Positions 45,093 through 51,704 of a DNA stretch of 64,000 nt are shown here, one piece after another (positions within the stretch are counted from its first letter, which is position 1; every line of letters begins with the position of its first letter). Source of the DNA: Thiofaba sp039822285 (GTDB lineage: Bacteria; Pseudomonadota; Gammaproteobacteria; Halothiobacillales; Halothiobacillaceae). The DNA lies in contig NZ_JBAJEY010000002.1 of the NCBI RefSeq assembly GCF_039822285.1, positions 310,001-374,000 on the forward strand. Reading direction: 5' to 3'. A model generated the notes under the pieces. The model did no database searches, was not told where the DNA came from, and saw only the letters and a list, made by a program, of their open reading frames with translations. A program made the translations under genes and the position numbers.

Positions 45093-45214
45093 TTCACGGA
45101 GCCCGTCGCGGGCGTGTACCGCGACGAGGCGAGTTTCAAAAGGGCAGGATAGCCCTTTTGAAACTCGCCTCGGGCCGATGAAACCGCATGTCGCGGCGAG
45201 GGCGCCGCTCCTAC
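44991..45214 (-). repeat. REP-like palindrome split by multi-hairpin element C
   Basis: The left part GTAGGAGGCCCGCCCTC (44991-45007) and right part beginning GGGCCGATGAAACC and ending GCCGCTCCTAC (45172-45214) join into one REP copy when 45008-45171 is removed. The joined sequence matches the reverse complement of the copy at 17443 across the junction. Confidence 0.7.
45008..45167 (-). repeat. Five-hairpin element, copy C
   Basis: A reverse-oriented 160-bp copy. Hairpin 5 is at 45008-45040 and hairpin 4 (GCGAGCC/GGCTCGC) about 45044-45065. Hairpin 3 (CGTGAATCAATCAC with GTGATTGATTCACG) is 45066-45098, hairpin 2 about 45103-45126 and hairpin 1 about 45134-45163, whose stem is extended here to about 20 bp. 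It is flanked by CCTC at 45004-45007 and 45168-45171. Confidence 0.8.
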
Positions 45215-45822
45215 CCTCGCCCCACGGGCCCTGCGGCTTGCGATGACCGACGGAGCAGCCGCCAGGCCAGAGCGCTCACCACCCCACCGAAGGCGCCAAA
45301 CTGGTGCGCAGCATGGATGACCGGCGCCCCAATAAGCTCCGCGGTTCCAGGATTTAGCTGACCTTCCAGCACCAGCTTTAGCAGTAGGCCCAGGGCAGCG
45401 GCAGCCCGCAGCCCAAGGCTTGCGCGCGTGGCCAGCATGATGCCAGCCGCGAACAGACCGTGCAGGACGCCGGAGGCCCCGGCGTACCAGCCCACCTCCG
45501 GGACAAGCCACCACAGGCCAAGGCCCACCACACAGGCGCTGCCCAACACCATCCCGAGCAGGGTCAACGGTGGCGATAGTTCCCGCGTCCACACCGCCAT
45601 CACCCCGGCCAGTCCGAGCAGGTTGAGCACAAGATGCACCGCATTCAGGTGGACGAACTGGCCGCTCAGCAGACGCCAGACCTGCCCCTCCCCGATGGCC
45701 TGGCGGTCATAGCCCCAGAGGGCAGGCCCGCCGAGCGCCTGCAGTACGCACCAGAGCCCGCCGAGCAGGAGGACGGCCCACCACGGACGCAGAAGCGGCC
45801 GCCAGGCCCATGGCTCAGTCAT
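45211..45822 (-). CDS. rrtA: Rhombosortase (rhomboid-family intramembrane protease)
   Basis: A 203-residue protein with six predicted helices. The catalytic serine is S118 in GASGVLHG, and the partner histidine is H170 or H173 in VIHAAHQFGA. The GxSGVLHG form is typical of rhombosortases, which cleave GlyGly-CTERM proteins. The S8 protease encoded convergently next door has such a signal. Start at 45820-45822, overlapping the end of the acyl-CoA synthetase gene by 8 bp. Confidence 0.88.
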   Translation of the reverse strand: MTEPWAWRPLLRPWWAVLLLGGLWCVLQALGGPALWGYDRQAIGEGQVWRLLSGQFVHLNAVHLVLNLLGLAGVMAVWTRELSPPLTLLGMVLGSACVVGLGLWWLVPEVGWYAGASGVLHGLFAAGIMLATRASLGLRAAAALGLLLKLVLEGQLNPGTAELIGAPVIHAAHQFGAFGGVVSALAWRLLRRSSQAAGPVGRG

Positions 45823-47602
45823 GCCGGGCATAGAGGGCGTCGATCCCTTGGGCGTAGCGCGCCAGGAGGGCCGGCCGCTTGAGCTTGAGCGTGGGGGTGA
45901 TGAGCCCCTCCTCCACCGTCCACGGCCGGTCGAACAGCAGGGCGCCGCGCAGCCTGGCATGGCCGGGGAAGGCGTACAGCGCCCGGTTGGCGCGGGCCAG
46001 CACGGCCTTTTCCAGCCGCCGGTCCTGGAGCACGTCGGGCGCAGTAGGGTCGAGGCCCGCGGCGCGGATCAGCGGCTCGCACGCTTCCGGGTTGAGCACG
46101 GCCAGCAGGATGAGATACGGCCGCCCTTCACCGACCACCATCACCTGCTCGAACAGCGGGTCGCCGAGCAGGGCCAGCTCCATGTCTGCGGGCGCTACCT
46201 TCTCGCCACTCGCCAGCACCAGGATGTCCTTGAGCCGGCCGGTGATGAAGATGTGCCCCGCCTCGTCGATCCGCGCCTGATCGCCGGTGCGCAGCCAACC
46301 ATCTGCGGTGAACAGGGCACGGGTGGCGGCCGTGTTGTGCCAGTAGCCGAGCATCACGTTCGGGCCGCGCACCTGCAGCTCGTCCTGCTCGCCCAAGCGT
46401 ACCTCCACCCCGGGCAGGGGCTGGCCCACGCTGGCCGGCAGATTGTCCTCCGGGCGGTTGACGCTGATTACCGGCGCGGTCTCGGTCAGGCCGTAGCCTT
46501 GCAACAGCGGCAGGCCAAGACCAAGAAACAGACGGGCGATCTCCGCCGGCAGCGGCGCCCCGCCGCAGATGGCCAGGCGCAGGCGGCCGCCAAGCCGCTC
46601 CAGCACCGGCCGGCCGACCACGCGTTGCAGCAACGGCTGCAGCAGCAGGGCCGGATGCCAGCCTGCGCGTCCCTGTCGGTGTTCAAAGGCCCGCCAGCCC
46701 ACGTTCACCGCGGCATGGAACAGGCGCTGCGCCAGCCAGCCCTTGCGTGCCAGCCCGGCCTGAATGCGGCGCGCGACCCGCTCGTAGATGCGCGGCACGG
46801 AGATCAGCACGGTCGGACGCATCGCCCGCAGGTCCTCGCCGAGCTGCTGGATGGAGCGGGCAAAGGCCACCTCGGCCCCACAGAGCATGGGCAAGATGCA
46901 GCCCGCCGTGCGCTCCAGCATGTGGGAGAGCGGCAGGAAGGAGAGAAAGCGATCCTGCGGCCCGATATCGACCAGGCTCGCCGCCGCGCGGGCGTTTTCG
47001 AGGATATTGCGGTGGCTGAGCATGACCCCCTTCGGCCGGCCCGTGGTGCCGGAGGTGTAAACGATGCTGGCGAGGTCGTCGGCGGCCACGGCCAGGGCCG
47101 GGGGGGCTGTGCCTTCGGCCGCTGTGAGCCATGCCTCTAGGGGCACCACGCGGGGGTCCTCGCTGGCGAGCGGGCGGAGGGTGACGATGCGCTGCAGGGC
47201 CTCCAGTTCCTCCTCCGCCAGCAGCGGGCCCAGCCGTGACCACTGCTGACCGTCCTGCAACAGCAGGACGCGCGCCCCGGTTTCGCGCAGGATGAAGGCC
47301 ACGTTGTCCGGGCGGTCATCCACGTACAACGGCACGCTGACCAGCCCGAGCGACTGCGCGGCGAGGTCGAAGGCGATCCAGTCCGGGCCATTGTCCAGCA
47401 TCAGCGCTACGCGCTCACCCGGGGCAAGCCCTTCCTTGGCGAGTGCGGCGCGCAGACGGCTTACGCGCGTATCCATCACGCGCCAGCTCAGAGCGACCCA
47501 GTCCCCGCGCCCACGGTCAAACACCCAGTAGGCAGTCGCCTCTGGCGTCTTGGCAACGCGCGTCTGGAACAGCTCAACCAGGGTGGTGGGCGTGGTGGTC
47601 AT
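45815..47602 (-). CDS. Long-chain acyl-CoA synthetase / AMP-binding enzyme
   Basis: A 595-residue ANL-superfamily enzyme. The AMP-binding motif is IVYTSGTTGRPKGVMLSHRN; LQGYGLTETAPVIS and DGWLRTGDQARIDEAGHIFITGRLKDILVLASGEKVAP mark the later core motifs. The length and the GRLKDILVLASGEKV form suit fatty acyl substrates. The start at 47600-47602 is preceded by a perfect AGGAGG. Divergent from the ParA-like gene. Confidence 0.93.
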   Translation of the reverse strand: MTTTPTTLVELFQTRVAKTPEATAYWVFDRGRGDWVALSWRVMDTRVSRLRAALAKEGLAPGERVALMLDNGPDWIAFDLAAQSLGLVSVPLYVDDRPDNVAFILRETGARVLLLQDGQQWSRLGPLLAEEELEALQRIVTLRPLASEDPRVVPLEAWLTAAEGTAPPALAVAADDLASIVYTSGTTGRPKGVMLSHRNILENARAAASLVDIGPQDRFLSFLPLSHMLERTAGCILPMLCGAEVAFARSIQQLGEDLRAMRPTVLISVPRIYERVARRIQAGLARKGWLAQRLFHAAVNVGWRAFEHRQGRAGWHPALLLQPLLQRVVGRPVLERLGGRLRLAICGGAPLPAEIARLFLGLGLPLLQGYGLTETAPVISVNRPEDNLPASVGQPLPGVEVRLGEQDELQVRGPNVMLGYWHNTAATRALFTADGWLRTGDQARIDEAGHIFITGRLKDILVLASGEKVAPADMELALLGDPLFEQVMVVGEGRPYLILLAVLNPEACEPLIRAAGLDPTAPDVLQDRRLEKAVLARANRALYAFPGHARLRGALLFDRPWTVEEGLITPTLKLKRPALLARYAQGIDALYARHD

Positions 47603-47678
47603 GCTCGGCCTCCTGGGTTCGATTTTTGTGCGGCGGATGCATAGTATGGACAGGTCTTCACCTTCCGGGAGAGGCGCC

Positions 47679-48416
47679 ATGCGCGTCCTGGCCTTGTACA
47701 GCGTCAAGGGCGGGGTGGGCAAGACCACCACCGCCGTCAACCTCGCCACCCTCTCCGCCCTGCAAGGGCGGCGCGCTTTGCTGTTCGACCTCGATCCCCA
47801 GGGGGCGGCGACCTGGATGCTGGAGGGGACGGTGCCGGAGGGCGGGGGGCGTCGCGCCCTCAAGGGCAAGGACCTCGAGGAGCGGCTGACTGCCACCCGT
47901 TACCGTGGCCTCATGCTCTGGCCCAATGGCCCCCAGCTCGCCGATCTGGTGCTCGACCTGGCGGAGATGAAGCATGCCGGCCAGCGCCTCGCCCGTCTGC
48001 TCGAGCCGCTGGCGGAGCGCTTCGATCATGTGGTGCTCGACTGCCCGCCGGGGCTGGGGCTGGTGGCCGACAACATCTTCGCGGCGGCGGACGAGGTCCT
48101 CGTGCCGCTGATCCCCGCGCCGCTGTCCCTGCGGGCGGCCCTGCAGGTGCGCGAGGCGCTGGCCGCGCGGGCCAAAGCGCCGAGGATGCACGCCTTCCTG
48201 AGCCAGGTCGACCGCCGCCGCGCCCTGCACCGTGACTTTCTCGAGCAGCACGGCGAGGCGCTGCCCGAATTGCTGCCCGAGGTCATCCCCGCGAGCAGCG
48301 AGATCGAGCGTCAGACTGTCAGCCGTGTGCCGGTGGTCTATGGTCAGCCGCGCTCGGAGGCCGCGCAGGCCTACTACCGCCTGTGGCGGGCGCTGCACGC
48401 ACCGCTGGCGGATTGA
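47679..48416 (+). CDS. ParA/MinD-family ATPase (orphan)
   Basis: A 245-residue deviant-Walker ATPase: KGGVGKTTTAVNLATLSALQG (residues 10-30), LLFDLDPQGAATWMLEG and HVVLDCPPGLGLVADN. The start ATG 47679 follows GGGAGAGG. There is no ParB, MinC/E or chemotaxis partner nearby, so its cargo is unknown. The family positions plasmids, chromosomes or protein clusters. Confidence 0.9.
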   Translation: MRVLALYSVKGGVGKTTTAVNLATLSALQGRRALLFDLDPQGAATWMLEGTVPEGGGRRALKGKDLEERLTATRYRGLMLWPNGPQLADLVLDLAEMKHAGQRLARLLEPLAERFDHVVLDCPPGLGLVADNIFAAADEVLVPLIPAPLSLRAALQVREALAARAKAPRMHAFLSQVDRRRALHRDFLEQHGEALPELLPEVIPASSEIERQTVSRVPVVYGQPRSEAAQAYYRLWRALHAPLAD

Positions 48417-48454
48417 GGGGGAGGCTTGCGCATGATGTCTGCCTGGTCGCTCTT

Positions 48455-48515
48455 GTAGGAGCGCCGCCCCCGGCGCGATAAGCCCACCCATCGGCCCGAG
48501 GTCGGGCCTCCTACA
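48455..48515 (+). repeat. REP-like palindrome, copy 6
   Basis: GTAGGAGCGCCGCCCCCGGC, then GCGATAAGCCCACCCATCGG and CCCGAGGTCGGGCCTCCTAC, in the 176-bp gap between the ParA-like gene and glmU. Confidence 0.75.
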
Positions 48516-48592
48516 AGGTTCGGTAGGGGTGTCGTTGTCGCTCTGGCCTCAGGCCGCGATAATCCTCCTTTCTGTTGCACACGCCCACCACC

Positions 48593-49954
48593 ATGCCCCT
48601 ACACGTCATCATCCTCGCCGCGGGTCAGGGCACGCGCATGCGCTCGTCCCTGCCCAAGGTCCTGCACCCCATCGCCGGCCGCCCCATGCTCGAGCACGTG
48701 CTGGACGCAGCCGCCGTACTCAAACCCGAGCAGGTGCACGTGGTCATCGGCCACGGCGCGGATCAGGTGCAAAGCTGCCTGGCCCACCGTGCGGTCCGTT
48801 GGGCGCTGCAGGAGCAGCAGCTCGGGACCGGTCACGCGGTGATGCAGGCCATGCCCGCGATTCCGGATACGGCCGAGGTGCTGATCCTGTACGGCGACGT
48901 GCCGCTGATTAGCCCCAGCACCTGCCGGGCACTGGTCGAGGGGCTGGCCCATGCCGACCTCGCCCTGCTCACCGTGGAACTGGCCGATCCGCACGGCTAT
49001 GGCCGCATCCTGCGTGAGGACGGCGGGCGGGTGGTTGGCATCCGCGAGGAGAAGGACTGCACGCCCGCGCAGCGCGCCATCCGCGAGGTGAATACCGGCC
49101 TCATGGCCGTGCGCGCCGGAGCGCTGCGCGCCTGGCTGGCCAACCTCTCGCGCGACAACGCGCAGGGCGAGTACTACCTGACCGACGTGGTTGGTATGGC
49201 GGCTCAACAGGGCGGGGTGGCGGCGGTTGTCGCGGGCGATGTGGATGAGGTGGCGGGGGTCAACAACCGTGCCCAGCTCGCCCATCTCGAGCGGGTCTAT
49301 CAGGCCCGTCAGGCCCGCCGGCTGATGGACGAGGGCGTCACCCTGGCCGATCCGGCGCGGCTGGACGTGCGGGGGCGGGTGACCCCGGCGCGTGATGTCT
49401 TCATCGACGTCAACGTGGTGCTGGAGGGCGAGGTGGTGCTCGCCCCGAACGTCACCATCGGTCCTGGCTGTGTCCTCAAGGACGTGGTCTTGGGGGAGGG
49501 GGCCGAGATCCGTGCCCACAGCCTCCTCGAGGGGGCGCGCATTGGCGCGGGCAGCATCATCGGCCCCTTCGCCCGCCTCCGTCCTGGCACCGAGCTGGCC
49601 GACCACGTGCACATCGGCAATTTCGTCGAGGTCAAGGCCAGCCGCATCGGACCGGGCAGCAAGGCCAACCACTTGAGCTACATCGGCGATGCGGAGGTCG
49701 GCGCCGCCTGCAATATCGGCGCGGGCACCATCACCTGTAATTACGATGGGGCCAACAAGCACAAAACCATCATTGGCGATGATGTCTTTGTCGGCTCCGA
49801 CACCCAGCTCGTCGCGCCCGTGACCGTGGGCTCCGGCGCGACCATCGGTGCGGGCAGCACCATCACCAACGACGTACCCGAAGGGGTGCTCGCCCTCTCG
49901 CGTAGCCCGCAGGTGGCCCGTGAAGGCTGGCGGCGGCCGCGTAAGCAGCGATAG
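48593..49954 (+). CDS. glmU: Bifunctional GlcNAc-1-P uridyltransferase / GlcN-1-P acetyltransferase
   Basis: A 453-residue enzyme that makes UDP-GlcNAc for peptidoglycan and LPS. The N-terminal uridyltransferase has LAAGQGTRMRSSLPKVLHPIAGRPML and EEQQLGTGHAV-like QEQQLGTGHAV. The C-terminal left-handed beta helix has hexapeptide repeats and KANHLSYIGDAEVGAACNIGAGTITCNYDGANKHKT. The start is ATG 48593. Upstream an in-frame TTG adds six residues. Confidence 0.98.
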   Translation: MPLHVIILAAGQGTRMRSSLPKVLHPIAGRPMLEHVLDAAAVLKPEQVHVVIGHGADQVQSCLAHRAVRWALQEQQLGTGHAVMQAMPAIPDTAEVLILYGDVPLISPSTCRALVEGLAHADLALLTVELADPHGYGRILREDGGRVVGIREEKDCTPAQRAIREVNTGLMAVRAGALRAWLANLSRDNAQGEYYLTDVVGMAAQQGGVAAVVAGDVDEVAGVNNRAQLAHLERVYQARQARRLMDEGVTLADPARLDVRGRVTPARDVFIDVNVVLEGEVVLAPNVTIGPGCVLKDVVLGEGAEIRAHSLLEGARIGAGSIIGPFARLRPGTELADHVHIGNFVEVKASRIGPGSKANHLSYIGDAEVGAACNIGAGTITCNYDGANKHKTIIGDDVFVGSDTQLVAPVTVGSGATIGAGSTITNDVPEGVLALSRSPQVAREGWRRPRKQR

Positions 49955-50008
49955 CCGAGGAGCGTATCGCCGCGACACGCGGCTCCCACAACCGGCATGC
50001 CCTCCTTG

Positions 50009-50052
50009 CGCCCCTCCCCCTTGAGGGGGGAGGGGATGGGGGAGAGGGTGAA
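50009..50052. repeat. CCCTCTCCCC-type palindrome, downstream of glmU
   Basis: CGCCCCTCCCCCTTGAGGGG then GGAGGGGATGGGGGAGAGGG; nearly identical to the copy inside modC. Confidence 0.7.
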
Positions 50053-50098
50053 ACCCACCTGGTCTGGAAGGAGCGCAGCAAAAGCCATTAAAGCCCCA

Positions 50099-50271
50099 CG
50101 ATCCAGATTGTTTCAAAAGGGCTGTCCTGCCCTTTTGAAACTCGCCTCGTCGCGGTACACGCCCGCGACGGGCTCCGAGAATCAATCACGTGCTGTGATT
50201 GATTCTCGGGCGAGCCGTCCTTGGCTCGCCAATCCAGGCTGTTTTAAAGAGTTTTGAAACAGCCTGGATCG
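50099..50271 (+). repeat. Five-hairpin element, copy D with 20-bp terminal inverted repeats
   Basis: A 173-bp copy. The left end CGATCCAGATTGTTTCAAAA and the reverse complement of the right end CGATCCAGGCTGTTTCAAAA agree at 18 of 20 positions. Hairpins: 1 at 50111-50140, 2 about 50149-50172, 3 (CGAGAATCAATCAC/GTGATTGATTCTCG) at 50176-50208, 4 (GCGAGCC/GGCTCGC) about 50210-50229 and 5 about 50232-50269. Confidence 0.85.
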
Positions 50272-50351
50272 CGGCCTTCGACCTTCAGGGCACCTCGACA
50301 AACCTCCTGAACGCGAAGCTGGCGCAGCCTGCGGGGCCGATGGCTGCTTCG

Positions 50352-50392
50352 CTCACCCCCTCCCCAACCCTCCCCCCTCAAGGGGGAGGGAG
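50352..50392. repeat. CCCTCTCCCC-type palindrome, reverse orientation
   Basis: CTCACCCCCTCCCCAACCCT then CCCCCCTCAAGGGGGAGGGAG, in the glmU-fimT gap. Confidence 0.65.
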
Positions 50393-50400
50393 TTAAACCG

Positions 50401-50462
50401 CGGGAGCGGCGTGCCGCCGCGATCGAGTGTTGATGCCGTAGGAGGCCCGCCCCGGGCCGATG
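50401..50462. repeat. REP-like palindrome, copy 7
   Basis: GGGAGCGGCGTGCCGCCGCG followed after about 20 bases by GTAGGAGGCCCGCCCCGGGC. The right half matches the reverse complement of the other REP copies. Confidence 0.65.
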
Positions 50463-50476
50463 TTCCTTGGGGCCGT

Positions 50477-51118
50477 CTACCAGCACACCTCGCTGGGCTG
50501 GATGACCGTCCCCGACGGCGGCGCCGGACAACTGGACGGCACACCGCGCGGGCAGGCGATCACTGCCCGGCCGACCGCATTGATGACGATGTCCCGGGCG
50601 CGCTCATCGTCGCCCAAGGCCCTGGAGGTCGAACACACCCGCAGCCGCCCGGCCAGAAAACCGCCGTTCATCAGCCTGCTCATGCCATCGGCGGTGTAGG
50701 ACACGAACAGGCTGGTGGCACTGCTGGAGCGGCCGAGGATCTTGAGACCCTGCGGCGCGGTTCCCTGAAGGCGCAACACCGCCCCCTCCGCCTCCCGCAC
50801 CGGCGGGGTCTGGGGCTGGGGGTCCACAAACAGCATCCACCCCTGATCCCAGCCGGTGGTCGAATTCGGATGGGCGCATTGCCGGGCCTCGGAGGACGGC
50901 AGACGGCAGAGCGTCACCCGCCGGCCGAGCCGGATGGCCTCAAGGCGTGCCAGGTGGATCTCCCCCAACAGATCGTTGGCCGTGCTCACCAGGCGCTGCC
51001 GGGCGAGCATGGCCTCAAAGGAAGGAACTCCGACGATCAGCAGGATGCCGCTCACGGCGAGCGTCACCAGCAACTCAAGGAGGGTCCCGCCTAGGGAAGG
51101 ATGGATGCGGGGCGACAT
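50477..51118 (-). CDS. fimT: FimT/GspH-like minor pseudopilin
   Basis: A 213-residue prepilin-like protein. The N-terminal segment is MSPRIHPSLG-GTLLELLVTLAVSGILLIVGVPSFEAML. If PilD cuts after the first glycine, position +1 is Gly instead of Phe, while Glu +5 is kept. The rest is a GspH-type beta domain (LGEIHLARLEAIRLGRRVTLCRL ... GWDQGWMLFVD). AAGGAGG precedes the ATG at 51116-51118. Last gene of the minor pilin cluster. Confidence 0.88.
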   Translation of the reverse strand: MSPRIHPSLGGTLLELLVTLAVSGILLIVGVPSFEAMLARQRLVSTANDLLGEIHLARLEAIRLGRRVTLCRLPSSEARQCAHPNSTTGWDQGWMLFVDPQPQTPPVREAEGAVLRLQGTAPQGLKILGRSSSATSLFVSYTADGMSRLMNGGFLAGRLRVCSTSRALGDDERARDIVINAVGRAVIACPRGVPSSCPAPPSGTVIQPSEVCW

Positions 51119-51190
51119 CGAGCACCTCCTTGTGCTGTGCGAACTCCTTAGTACATAGGACATCCTGTCCCATTCAGCAAGTTTTGCGGC

Positions 51191-51598
51191 TCAGTTCCGC
51201 CAGCAGCCCGCCGTGGTCGGGGTGCGTACTCCGGCCTGGTTGAGGGTGAGGGTACCGCAGTTGTCGCTCGCCTGCGAACCCTGCGGTACGGCCTGGAGGG
51301 TGAAGGCTGTGGCGGTGGGGTTGCCCGAGAAGGAGATCGTGTACCGGGCGGCAATGTCCGTGCGGCACTGTGTCTGCGGCAGGGTCACGGCCACCCCGCC
51401 CGTGGTCTGGTCATAGCGCAGGTTGGTGGTGTAGAAGCGTTCCATCCACTGCGCCAGTTCCATCAGGCAGCCCTGCGCCGCCGTGCGGTGGGTGCGCAGG
51501 ACATGGTCGCGGTAGCTTGGGTAGGCAATGGCCGCCAGGATGCCGATGATCGCCACCGCGATCATCAGTTCGATCAGGGTAAAGCCGCGCATCTTCAT
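51191..51598 (-). CDS. pilE: PilE-type minor pilin
   Basis: A 135-residue type IV pilin-like protein with leader MKMRG, processed N-terminus FTLIELMIAVAIIGILAAIAYPSYRDHV and two cysteines near the C-terminus (DNCGTLTL ... TAGCWRN) that form the D-region. In Pseudomonas-type systems it is encoded downstream of pilY1 and belongs to the pilus-tip priming complex. Confidence 0.93.
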   Translation of the reverse strand: MKMRGFTLIELMIAVAIIGILAAIAYPSYRDHVLRTHRTAAQGCLMELAQWMERFYTTNLRYDQTTGGVAVTLPQTQCRTDIAARYTISFSGNPTATAFTLQAVPQGSQASDNCGTLTLNQAGVRTPTTAGCWRN

Positions 51599-51634
51599 GA
51601 TGAGTGTTCCCTTGGGTAAGGTCTTTACGAAACG

Positions 51635-51663
51635 CTCTCCCCTCCCCCTTGGAGGGGGAGGGG
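51635..51663. repeat. CCCTCTCCCC-type palindrome between pilE and pilY1
   Basis: CTCTCCCCTCCCCCTTGGAG then GGGGAGGGG, in the 106-bp gap between the two genes of the pilin operon; it could form a hairpin in the transcript. Confidence 0.6.
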
Positions 51664-51704
51664 ACGTGCCTAGCTCTGAAGTTAGAGTGTTTCCACGGCG
51701 CGGG

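Larger units (their letters stand above)
49955..50476. other. 522-bp convergent gap filled with repeats
   Basis: Between glmU and fimT. In order: a REP-like half (49957-49998), a CCCTCTCCCC-type copy (50009-50052), multi-hairpin element D (50099-50271), another CCCTCTCCCC-type copy (50352-50392) and a REP-like copy (50401-50462). I see no gene here. Confidence 0.7.

Noticed and set aside
45815..47896. A longer N-terminus for the acyl-CoA synthetase, starting at 47896.
   Set aside because: The added 98 codons run antisense through the ParA-like gene; the ATG at 47600-47602 has a perfect AGGAGG.
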